7,600 nt of DNA from an uncultured Bdellovibrio sp. (GTDB taxonomy: Bacteria > Bdellovibrionota > Bdellovibrionia > Bdellovibrionales > Bdellovibrionaceae), in the NCBI RefSeq assembly GCF_946478835.1, contig NZ_CAMLDV010000165.1, positions 1 through 7,600 of the forward strand. Reading direction: 5' to 3'. The notes beneath the pieces are model-generated. The model ran no database searches and was not told the origin of the DNA. It saw only the letters and a program-made list of their open reading frames with translations. Each line of letters begins with the position of its first letter. Position 1 is the stretch's first letter. Both the position numbers and the translations under genes were made by a program. Shown here piece after piece: positions 1-5,738 of the stretch.

Positions 1-45
1 TTTACGAACTTCATAGGAAGCTTCAATGTATCAACCTGGCTCTAA
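1..45 (+). CDS. possible 3' end of an upstream gene (partial)
   Basis: Frame 1 reads 14 codons, ending in GSFNVSTWL, and stops with TAA at 43-45. A strong terminator hairpin begins seven bases later, the usual arrangement for the end of a transcription unit. The other two plus frames cannot be excluded: frame 2 stops at 14-16 and frame 3 stays open to 227. Nothing in 14 residues allows a family to be named. The call rests only on the position of the terminator. Confidence 0.25.
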   Translation, partial: FTNFIGSFNVSTWL

Positions 46-51
46 AAATGC

Positions 52-85
52 AAAAGCGAGTTCTGCTCTCGCAGGACTCGCTTTT
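52..85. terminator. intrinsic terminator hairpin, near-perfect 15-bp stem
   Basis: AAAAGCGAGTTCTGC (52-66) pairs with GCAGGACTCGCTTTT (71-85) around a TCTC loop, with a single G-U pair. The stem ends in A4/T4, and on the minus strand it is followed by a T-rich stretch (GCATTTTTA), so it can work in either direction. It most likely ends a plus-strand gene whose 3' end enters the window. It also isolates the small-ORF region downstream from that gene. Confidence 0.75.
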
Positions 86-89
86 AGAA

Positions 90-156
90 GATCTCTTATC
101 CGTTTGTCCGAAAGGAGATCCGAAAATGACTTCCAAGTATAAGTCTTTTCGGACAA
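90..156 (+). promoter_or_regulatory. alternative hairpins that bury the ribosome-binding site of the small ORF
   Basis: A perfect Shine-Dalgarno sequence, AAAGGAG (111-117), lies eight bases before ATG 126. It falls in two mutually exclusive stems. Stem A pairs 104-116 with 144-156 (core TGTCCGAAA/TTTCGGACA, 13 bp with one G-U) and puts the start codon in its loop. Stem B pairs 90-97 with 113-120 (GATCTC/GAGATC plus two pairs). Either stem would hide the ribosome site. The pairings are read directly from the sequence; a regulatory role is inferred. Confidence 0.4.
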
Positions 157-227
157 TCTTAAGAATTCTTAAGCAGATTCTTTTGGTCGTCCTAACTATT
201 GTTAGAATTATTAAAGAGTTGAGATAG
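126..227 (+). CDS. candidate small cationic membrane-active peptide (33 aa)
   Basis: This short ORF starts at ATG 126 and ends at TAG 225-227. It is preceded by AAAGGAG with ideal 8-base spacing. The product has a basic N-terminal third (MTSKYKSFRTILR), a hydrophobic run (ILLVVLTIV, residues 18-26) and a basic end (RIIKELR). With eight Lys/Arg and one Glu, it resembles an amphipathic or single-membrane helix. Small type I toxins, membrane-regulatory peptides and leader peptides look like this, but no family is recognised. Its ribosome site lies inside a 13-bp hairpin, a feature typical of type I toxin mRNAs. The transcript would run to the terminator at 362-392. It could instead be a chance ORF inside a structured noncoding RNA. 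No convincing promoter is visible just upstream, where the 52-85 terminator lies. Confidence 0.35.
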   Translation: MTSKYKSFRTILRILKQILLVVLTIVRIIKELR

Positions 228-361
228 GTTTCAAGGGGTTGCGCAACAGCGTCTCCAACAAGTAACGTGACTGAAGTCCAATGGACAGGACTATAAATCC
301 TCGGATGGAATTTTCACGGAGACTAGACCTGCGGGAGCACCTAGACTAGGGCTTAAAATAA
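228..361 (+). other. gene-free stretch with several inverted repeats; candidate structured RNA or long 3' UTR
   Basis: No credible ORF is present on either strand. The stretch contains the palindrome GTTGCGCAAC (238-247), a long-range pairing GTCTCC (251-256)/GGAGAC (318-323), a small stem AGTCC (275-279)/GGACT (288-292) inside it, and CCTAGACTAGG (340-350). It runs straight into the terminator at 362. It could be the 3' part of the small-ORF transcript or a separate small RNA. I compared it by eye with 6S RNA, tmRNA, SRP RNA, RNase P RNA and common riboswitches and recognised none. Confidence 0.25.
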
Positions 362-392
362 AAAAAGGAAGGTGGATGACACCTTCCTTTTT
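362..392. terminator. bidirectional intrinsic terminator, perfect 13-bp stem
   Basis: AAAAAGGAAGGTG (362-374) pairs perfectly with CACCTTCCTTTTT (380-392) around the loop GATGA. It has a T-tract on both strands. It lies 22 bases beyond the stop codon of the minus-strand H1-like gene and would also stop any plus-strand RNA made from the 90-361 region. Confidence 0.85.
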
Positions 393-414
393 ATTTTCAA
401 ACTGCAAAGAAGTC

Positions 415-882
415 TTAAGCTTTTCTAGGCGCTTTCTTTGTCGTCTTACGCGCTACTTTTTTTGTAGCGGCTTTTTTAGTCGTCGCCGTTTTTGCTTTTG
501 CAGACGCTTTTTTTGCAGAAGTCTTTTTCATCGTTTTCTTGAAAAGAGTTTTTTCAAGCTTAGTCTTTTGCGCGATCGCTTTCTTTTTGTAAGCCGCGAT
601 GTTTTTTTCCAAACCATCAGCAGATTTTTTGATTTTAGCGATTGTGCTGTTCACTTCTTTTTCAAGTTTCGCTTCAGAAGTGCCAAGAACTTTCACGATC
701 TCTTGGTATTTCTTCCAAGCAAGTTCGATCTTTTCATCTTTTTGCTGATCGAAGCGGTCTTTCAACTCAGACTCTTTTTTCTTAATTTCGTCGTTGAGTT
801 TTTGGAAGCTTTCAAGTAGGTTTTGAACACCTTTTGCTCCAGAGATATTTTCCAAGATCTTTTGAAATGCTGCTGTAGCCAC
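415..882 (-). CDS. histone-H1-like protein: coiled-coil body with Lys/Ala-rich basic tail
   Basis: The product is 155 aa. Residues 1-20 are mildly hydrophobic (ATAAFQKILENISGAKG). Residues about 23-110 are charged, helical and probably coiled coil. From about residue 115 to the end there are no acidic residues, only Lys/Arg, Ala and Thr in repeats such as KKTSAKKASAKAK and TTKKAATKKVARK. Tails like this occur in bacterial H1-like proteins (chlamydial Hc1, Pseudomonas AlgP) and in phasin-type proteins, and they bind DNA or RNA nonspecifically. A nucleoid role is therefore inferred. Start choice: two tandem GTG codons occur at 885 and 882. AAAGGAG (889-895) is only 3 bases from the first and 6 from the second, so I prefer 882. 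The gene lies 64 bases downstream of the DUF4286 gene on the same strand and ends at the strong terminator 362-392. Confidence 0.85.
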   Translation of the reverse strand: MATAAFQKILENISGAKGVQNLLESFQKLNDEIKKKESELKDRFDQQKDEKIELAWKKYQEIVKVLGTSEAKLEKEVNSTIAKIKKSADGLEKNIAAYKKKAIAQKTKLEKTLFKKTMKKTSAKKASAKAKTATTKKAATKKVARKTTKKAPRKA

Positions 883-907
883 CACAGACTCCTTTGTTTA
901 CAGAGAT

Positions 908-936
908 ACCATACACTGAAAGGGCCCCTAAATGAA
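908..936 (-). promoter_or_regulatory. weak candidate promoter for the H1-like gene
   Basis: On the minus strand, TTCATT (931-936) and TATGGT (908-913) are separated by exactly 17 bases, just upstream of the ribosome site of the H1-like gene. Both hexamers are mediocre matches. A short GC-rich imperfect hairpin (about 921-942, GGGC/GCCC) overlaps the spacer. It has only a poor T-tract, so the upstream operon may be partly terminated here. Confidence 0.2.
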
Positions 937-946
937 GCCCCTGTCT

Positions 947-1270
947 TTATTTTGACTCAAACTTAATAGTTTCCAGCCAAACTTCGCGTTGAGCGGAGAA
1001 CTGGCCCGGGAATTTCTCAAGGCCTTTCTCGCGCAATTTCATCGCATATTCAGTCATGTAGAGCTTTAGGTGCTCTTCATCTTTGAGTTTATAGATGATT
1101 TTAACGTCTTTACTCGAGGCCTCGAGGCTCCCACCCTTACGCAAGCACAACTCCGCACCTAAGAATCCCGGACAAGCGAGCATTTCTTTGATGTGTTCAG
1201 TTTTAAGCCATTCGACGTACTCAGCATAAGCCTCGTGTCGAACCATCAAGTGGACCATATACGTAACCAT
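947..1270 (-). CDS. DUF4286-family small protein (107 aa)
   Basis: The product resembles the DUF4286 family of about 100-residue cytosolic proteins of unknown function. It has an N-terminal beta strand (MVTYMVHLMV), then the family's characteristic helix WLKTEHIKEMLACPGFLGAE (residues 21-40). A second strand (KDVKIIYKL, 54-62) and a C-terminal stretch ending GQFSAQREVWLETI (89-102) follow. The order suggests a small ferredoxin-like alpha/beta fold of the dimeric alpha-beta barrel type. It starts at ATG 1270, eight bases after the tldE stop. Its ribosome site (AGGGAG, 1275-1280) overlaps that stop codon, so translation is probably coupled to tldE. No catalytic residues can be pointed to. A role alongside TldD/TldE is suggested only by the operon. 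Confidence 0.8.
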   Translation of the reverse strand: MVTYMVHLMVRHEAYAEYVEWLKTEHIKEMLACPGFLGAELCLRKGGSLEASSKDVKIIYKLKDEEHLKLYMTEYAMKLREKGLEKFPGQFSAQREVWLETIKFESK

Positions 1271-1278
1271 GGGACTCC

Positions 1279-2616
1279 CTAAAGCGTGAATTTGAAGTCC
1301 TTGATTAGCATACCGGGAACCTTTTTTCCACCGAAAGCGCGGCTTTCATAGGTAGAAACCATCGGATCGACCTCTTGGAAGTCCGTTACTGCCAAAAGAT
1401 TTTCTCCAAGGCAGTCGTAAAGACTCTCATCGAAACGCAAATCTGCAATGGGAGCGACGATTTCGCCGTTTTCCACCCAGAAACACGCATAACGAGTCAT
1501 CCCGGTAATACGAGCATTCATACGATCTGACCAGTTCAAATAGTGAAGATTTGACAGGTAGAGGCCCGTGCCGAGCTCCTTCAAAATGTTTTCACGCTTA
1601 AGGCCGCCGGGCAAAATCTCCATCGCACGGGGATATTCACCGACATCCGCTGCATTTCCTTGAACGCCATATTCTTTGGCAGAGCGGGAACTCGTCAGGA
1701 AATTCTTAAGCTCACCGTGAGAAATCAAATCCATTGTTTCCGGGGCCAGTTCTCCCAAAGAGTTAAAACGGTGAGTCAGACCCATGCCGTAGTTCTCACG
1801 CAAAGAAAACTTTTGCGACAAAGTTTTTTCTTTGTCGGCAAGTTTCTGCATGGAGCTTCCACCTTGCTTGTAACCGTTAAAGCTCAAAGACCCCCAAGAA
1901 AACATCGAAGCCATTTCAGCGACAGCTCCCGGAGCCAAGTAAGTGCGATAAGCACCCGGCTTCAAGGTCATCTTTGGACGCTCCATCAAGCGCAATTGAT
2001 TTTTACTTTGCGCTAAGTTCGCATCGAAATCTTTTTGATTCCACGCGGTGCCCGCATAAATCGACTTCACGGCTTTTTCACCCATGTAGAGTGAATAATC
2101 CATAAAGAAGTTTTCCGTCGCAAACCAGTGACTTTGACCTTTTGAGTTTTTATTTCCCGTCAAAAGAGGACCACCACAATAAAGTCCCGCAAGGTCCGTT
2201 CCCTGCGCTGGGGCCGTGATCGCGGCAATCACTTTTTCATCGGATAACAGGTCACCTTTGAAAGTGTTATCACTTGTGCCGTTGTTTGTAAGAGCCACTT
2301 GATAAGGATCTTCCGGCAAAAGATCACACTCTTTACGAGCTTGTTCGAGCCAGTGATCGGCACGTTTTTTATCTTCGTCGGCTTGGCCGGTGATAGAAAA
2401 ACTTAGGTTCGCGGTCTTGCCATTTTTTTGTAAAGTCAGACCCAAAGTTCTTTGTTCAACATGCGTGTTCTGACGAACTTTGTTGCCGTTAAAGCGCACG
2501 AACAAAGATTCTTCGGCATTCAAATTAATATTAGCATCTTCGCCGTTTTTTAAATTTCCCAGCAAGTGATCAGCAACAGCGTTAAAAGCTGTTTTCATAT
2601 TCTCAGTAAAATTCAT
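1279..2616 (-). CDS. tldE: TldE/PmbA-type subunit of the TldD-TldE peptidase
   Basis: This 445-aa protein is of normal TldE length. It is the partner subunit of TldD. In characterised systems the heterodimer degrades unfolded peptides, processes microcin B17 and turns over the CcdA antitoxin in the cytosol. Family traits seen are an N-terminal domain with NGKVRQ-like residues (NGNKVRQ, 44-50) followed by EQRTLGLTL (54-62), and a C-terminal domain with LGTGLYLSNLHYLNW (348-362), the TGMTRYACFWVENGEIV segment (371-387) and a closing GGKKVPGMLIKDFKF. There is no HExxxH motif, as expected for the non-catalytic subunit. I chose ATG 2616 because GGAG lies six bases upstream and the tldD stop lies one base before. 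The longer 465-residue reading would overlap tldD by 59 bases and look unlike family N-termini. It sits in an operon with tldD and the DUF4286 gene. Confidence 0.9.
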   Translation of the reverse strand: MNFTENMKTAFNAVADHLLGNLKNGEDANINLNAEESLFVRFNGNKVRQNTHVEQRTLGLTLQKNGKTANLSFSITGQADEDKKRADHWLEQARKECDLLPEDPYQVALTNNGTSDNTFKGDLLSDEKVIAAITAPAQGTDLAGLYCGGPLLTGNKNSKGQSHWFATENFFMDYSLYMGEKAVKSIYAGTAWNQKDFDANLAQSKNQLRLMERPKMTLKPGAYRTYLAPGAVAEMASMFSWGSLSFNGYKQGGSSMQKLADKEKTLSQKFSLRENYGMGLTHRFNSLGELAPETMDLISHGELKNFLTSSRSAKEYGVQGNAADVGEYPRAMEILPGGLKRENILKELGTGLYLSNLHYLNWSDRMNARITGMTRYACFWVENGEIVAPIADLRFDESLYDCLGENLLAVTDFQEVDPMVSTYESRAFGGKKVPGMLIKDFKFTL

Positions 2617-2617
2617 A

Positions 2618-4042
2618 CTACGCTCCAAAAACTTCGACATTGCCGAAGAGACAGTAAGGAGTTGTGTGACCCACACGGATCACTTGGTTCGGTTCACCTT
2701 TTCCGCAGAATGGAGAGCCGTACGTTTCACGATTTGCACTCACAGCTTTCAAACTATTCCAGAACTTCACAGTCGTGCCGCGATAGTTTGGATTTTTCAA
2801 AGTCTTCGTAAGTTTTCCATTTTCGATTAATTTTGCGTATTCACAACCAAATTGGAATTTGTTGCGATAATCATCAATCGACCAAGATTTGTTCGCCATC
2901 ATGAAAACACCGCGCTCAACAGAAGCGATCATGTCTTCGAATTTTGTAGAACCCGCTTCCAAGTTGATATTCGCCATGCGATCAATCGGAGCACGATTCC
3001 AAGAAGCTGAACGGAAGTTCGCCACCCCTGGAAGATTCAAACGAGATTGAGATTCCAAACCGCCAAGACCGCGCACCAAAACGCCGTCTTTGATCAAAAA
3101 TTCCTTTGTGGCTTTGTATCCGGAATCATCAAAGGCGTAAGAGGCCATCGCATCAGAGATCGTTGGATCAAACGTCACGTTCATGAGTTTTGAGCCGTAT
3201 TGCAATTTTCCAAAATCATCAGGTTTTACGAAACTCCAACCTGCGTAATTGCGCTCATCACCTAAAATACGATCGTACTCAAGCGGATGACCAATGGACT
3301 CATGCACTTGCAAAGTCATTTGGTCAGGGGCCAGCAATAAATCCATCGCCGTGTCAGGGCAGTTTTCAGCGCCCAACAATTCAACGGCTTCCTCTGCGAT
3401 TCTTTTAGCACGTTCTAAAATGGAAGCACGGTTGAAAACCTCAGCTCCGATTTGCAAACAGCGAGCAAGACCACCATTGTCAGAACGAGTTTGTGTTTCT
3501 CCACCTGCTCCGGCTGTTGCAGAAAAGTCCGTGCTCACGATCGAAAAGTTTTGATGAACCTCAGAACCCGAAGAACTCGCAGATTGGAATTCTGTTTCCA
3601 CGATCATCGTGTTTGCAGCACGATTCATAATTTTATCGGAAACTTTCATGGCGCGAGTGGCATCCACGAAAATATCGGTAATTTCTTTGGCCGAAAAAGA
3701 ATCCAGCGGTTTCACCACAGGAGATTTGTAAGAGCCCTTCGCCGTTGGACGTTGAGCCAGAGAAAACTCGTGGACTTTTTGAGAGGACGCAGCTTTTGCC
3801 ATCGTCACTGCTTTGCCTAGAGCTCTTTTGATACCGCCTTCACTCAAATCTGTCGTTCCCGCAAATCCGAAATGGCCGTTCACCAAAACTTCAACCATGA
3901 TTCCTTGATCGAAAGAGATGTGATTGCGATCCGTTTTTTCATCGCGAACCATGCGCCAAGTTGTTTTTTCAGTGACGAGACGTAAATTGACCCAGTCTGC
4001 GTCGTTCCTTACCGAATTGAGGGTGCGTTGCAAATCGAGCAT
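2618..4042 (-). CDS. tldD: TldD-type metallopeptidase, catalytic subunit
   Basis: This 474-aa protein belongs to the TldD/PmbA family. It carries the metal-binding HExxxH motif as HESIGHPLE: H247 and H252 as ligands, E248 as catalytic base. A late cysteine in SPFCGKGEPNQ (C446) is in the position of the third zinc ligand of TldD. The N-terminal domain holds FDQGIMVEVLVNGHFGFAGT (44-63), the usual strand carrying a glycine-rich turn. The GETQTRSDNGGL segment (181-192) precedes the helix leading to the active site. The protein is cytosolic and partners the TldE encoded immediately downstream. The start is ATG 4042 with AAAGGAG six bases upstream, an ideal site. A candidate sigma-70 promoter lies at 4099-4127. 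The substrate cannot be told from the sequence; no microcin-like precursor gene is evident in the window. Confidence 0.93.
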   Translation of the reverse strand: MLDLQRTLNSVRNDADWVNLRLVTEKTTWRMVRDEKTDRNHISFDQGIMVEVLVNGHFGFAGTTDLSEGGIKRALGKAVTMAKAASSQKVHEFSLAQRPTAKGSYKSPVVKPLDSFSAKEITDIFVDATRAMKVSDKIMNRAANTMIVETEFQSASSSGSEVHQNFSIVSTDFSATAGAGGETQTRSDNGGLARCLQIGAEVFNRASILERAKRIAEEAVELLGAENCPDTAMDLLLAPDQMTLQVHESIGHPLEYDRILGDERNYAGWSFVKPDDFGKLQYGSKLMNVTFDPTISDAMASYAFDDSGYKATKEFLIKDGVLVRGLGGLESQSRLNLPGVANFRSASWNRAPIDRMANINLEAGSTKFEDMIASVERGVFMMANKSWSIDDYRNKFQFGCEYAKLIENGKLTKTLKNPNYRGTTVKFWNSLKAVSANRETYGSPFCGKGEPNQVIRVGHTTPYCLFGNVEVFGA

Positions 4043-4098
4043 CTAAGGCTCCTTTCCCTAATGTAATTCAACACTTCCAATAAAGGATGCTACCTAAA

Positions 4099-4127
4099 AA
4101 TACAACCCGGAAACGTCCAGTTGTGAA
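4099..4127 (-). promoter_or_regulatory. candidate sigma-70 promoter of the tldD operon
   Basis: On the minus strand, TTCACA (4122-4127) and TGTATT (4099-4104) are separated by 17 bases. That is five of six and four of six matches to consensus. It would give a leader of about 50 bases before tldD. An imperfect inverted repeat, ACAAC (4102-4106)/GTTGT (4120-4124), spans the spacer and could be an operator. Confidence 0.4.
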
Positions 4128-4183
4128 AAGTCGCATCGAGTAATACTTCGCAGGACCTCCGAGAGAGCTGGTAGCAAAACTTC

Positions 4184-4200
4184 TTGGCAAGCCCTTTGCT
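4184..4200 (+). promoter_or_regulatory. sigma-54 (RpoN) -24/-12 promoter
   Basis: TTGGCAAG-CCCT-TTGCT matches the sigma-54 consensus TTGGCACG-N4-TTGCT except for one base. GG (4186-4187) and GC (4198-4199) are separated by exactly 10 bases, as this class requires. Transcription would start near 4211, giving a leader of about 50 bases to ATG 4261. An activator site is expected 80-150 bases upstream. The imperfect inverted repeat at 4102-4124 is centred about 98 bases before the predicted start, but I cannot assign it. Confidence 0.65.
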
Positions 4201-4260
4201 TTATATGGGATGCAGGGAGGTTCTGGTGTCATAAAGACCCAGAGTAAAAAGAGGCAGATT

Positions 4261-4500
4261 ATGAGAATCCTTTACGCTCTACTAACAACAATGATGATCG
4301 CAATGTTAACTCACCTCGCGTCGGCTCAGGCAGCCATTCCGTCCGTGCCGTCTTGCACGATGGCGAGTGAGGGAATTTATAACGGAGCGTGGGTGAAGCA
4401 CCGTATCGTTGTGAACGAAGACGTTTTGGGTGGTGCTAATGACATGGATTCGATCATCTCCCAGCTTGAAAACTTGCGCACTCAGGGACTTTGCCGCTAA
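4261..4500 (+). CDS. small secreted protein with signal peptide (79 aa), function unknown
   Basis: Residues 1-22 form a clear Sec signal peptide: MR, a hydrophobic core (ILYALLTTMMIAML), then HLASA before a cleavage site near QAA. The mature part is about 55 residues. It has two cysteines, C32 just after the signal and C78 next to last, which could form one disulfide in the periplasm. ATG 4261 is chosen because AAAGAGG ends six bases upstream; the earlier in-frame ATG at 4210 would put the signal peptide in the middle of the protein. It is the first gene after the sigma-54 promoter, and epmA follows 12 bases after its stop, so the two are probably cotranscribed. I do not recognise the family; a lipoprotein is ruled out by the lack of a lipobox. 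Confidence 0.75.
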   Translation: MRILYALLTTMMIAMLTHLASAQAAIPSVPSCTMASEGIYNGAWVKHRIVVNEDVLGGANDMDSIISQLENLRTQGLCR

Positions 4501-4512
4501 AGTGGCAGAGCT

Positions 4513-5724
4513 TTGACTAGACAAGAATACTTATCCCAGATTTGGAAGTCCTATCCCGCGATGCCTGCTCACTCCAAGGCAGCAGGCCGCATCTATCAAA
4601 TCGAAAGAGATGGGGAATCTTTAAAACTGATTCTCCAGCGCGATCAAAAAACTCACAAAATCCAATTTGAAAAAGCCCCACCGTATTCGGAATTCTTGAT
4701 CGAAGGGGATTTAGTCGCCGTTGTTTCTTCAGAAGAAATTCTTTTGCTGGCTCCGCAAAAAAGATCTTTGCCTCGTCGTCAGTTTGATCCTGAGTTGTTA
4801 AAGACTTGGAATGTGTACGTACAAGGTCTTCGCGATTTCTTTACTTCTCAAGATTTTATCGAGTTAAAAACGCCGTCTTTGGTTGTCTGTCCTGGAACGG
4901 AGCCTAGTCTCGATGTCTTTTCAACAACCTTAAAAGTGGGCTCACGCACACAAAAACTTTATTTGCCGACGAGCCCCGAGCTTCACCTCAAAAAAGCTTT
5001 AGCCTTGGGAGCAGAAAAGATTTTTGAAATAGCTCCTTGTTACCGCAATGGCGAAGTCACCGAAAGACATCAGCCCGAGTTTTTGATGCTCGAATGGTAC
5101 AGAGCTTTTGATAATCTTACGAGTATCAAAAAAGATGTGGAAAACCTGGTGCACACCTTGACGAAGCTTCTAAAAGTTTCGGGACCACGAAGTGTGAAAA
5201 GTTATTCAATCGCGGAACTCTTTAAGTCTTACTGCGATTTTGATCTTCGCCCCGATACAACGAAAGAAGAACTCAAAAAATTAGCAGAGAAGTTGCAAGT
5301 CGATGTGCGCAGTGCCGACAGCATTGATGATTTTTTCTTTTTGATCTTTATGGAAAAAATCGAATCAAAGCTTCCGCCGGAAGATTTGATCTTTGTAGAA
5401 AAATATCCGCCTTATCAAGCGGCTCTGGCGCGTTTAACAGACGACGGATGGGGAGACCGTTTTGAGGTCTACTGGAAGGGTCTTGAGCTTGCGAATGCTT
5501 TCCATGAACTCAATCATCCCGAAATTCAACGTCTGCGTTCGGCGGAAGACCTAGAGAAAAAGAAAGACCTTCACAAAGAAGTCGTCAGTCTTGACGAAGA
5601 ATTTTTTGAGTGCCTAGAGGCAGGAATGCCACCGTCAGGCGGCATCGCTCTTGGAGTGGAGCGTCTGTTTATGGCGATGCTCGGAAAAGAGCACATTTCA
5701 GACCTTCGTCTTTTCCCTCTGTAG
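4513..5724 (+). CDS. epmA: EpmA/GenX-like EF-P lysyl-lysine ligase (lysyl-tRNA synthetase paralog) with extra N-terminal domain
   Basis: The C-terminal part, residues about 91-403, is a class II lysyl-tRNA synthetase catalytic core without its tRNA anticodon domain. This is the form of EpmA, which attaches beta-lysine to elongation factor P. Visible marks are TSPELHLKKAL (153-163), motif 2 (RNGEVTERHQPEFLMLEWY, 178-196), the ERFEVYWKG-like segment DRFEVYWKGLELANAFHEL (315-333) and motif 3 (GGIALGVERL, 376-385). E. coli EpmA has about 325 residues. This one has roughly 90 more at the N-terminus, including a beta-rich stretch (AAGRIYQIERDGESLKLIL, 23-41) that could be a degenerate OB fold. The start is uncertain: TTG 4513 is the first possible start after the in-frame TAA at 4498; ATG 4561 is the alternative. 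Neither has a strong ribosome site. The EF-P and EpmB genes are not in the window. Confidence 0.85.
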   Translation: MTRQEYLSQIWKSYPAMPAHSKAAGRIYQIERDGESLKLILQRDQKTHKIQFEKAPPYSEFLIEGDLVAVVSSEEILLLAPQKRSLPRRQFDPELLKTWNVYVQGLRDFFTSQDFIELKTPSLVVCPGTEPSLDVFSTTLKVGSRTQKLYLPTSPELHLKKALALGAEKIFEIAPCYRNGEVTERHQPEFLMLEWYRAFDNLTSIKKDVENLVHTLTKLLKVSGPRSVKSYSIAELFKSYCDFDLRPDTTKEELKKLAEKLQVDVRSADSIDDFFFLIFMEKIESKLPPEDLIFVEKYPPYQAALARLTDDGWGDRFEVYWKGLELANAFHELNHPEIQRLRSAEDLEKKKDLHKEVVSLDEEFFECLEAGMPPSGGIALGVERLFMAMLGKEHISDLRLFPL

Positions 5725-5738
5725 CTATTTGATGCCTC

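Noticed and set aside
3..227. Open plus frame from the window edge through the small ORF
   Set aside because: It would read through the strong terminator hairpin at 52-85. The internal ATG 126 with a perfect ribosome site is a better start.
228..361. 6S RNA, suggested by a TTCAAGGGG-like stretch near 230
   Set aside because: The long closing stem and central bulge of 6S RNA cannot be drawn; 5' and 3' flanks do not pair.
376..819. Plus-strand 147-residue ORF rich in Phe, Arg and Cys
   Set aside because: It is the antisense image of the Lys-rich H1-like gene and runs through the terminator; the odd composition is explained by Lys codons read backwards.
2617..2676. Longer tldE start overlapping tldD
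   Set aside because: ATG 2616 has a well-placed GGAG and abuts the tldD stop; the extra 20 residues are tldD read out of frame.
1660..3820. Several plus-strand ORFs of 70-120 codons within the tldE/tldD region
   Set aside because: They lie opposite strongly supported family members, lack ribosome sites, and have no recognisable domains.
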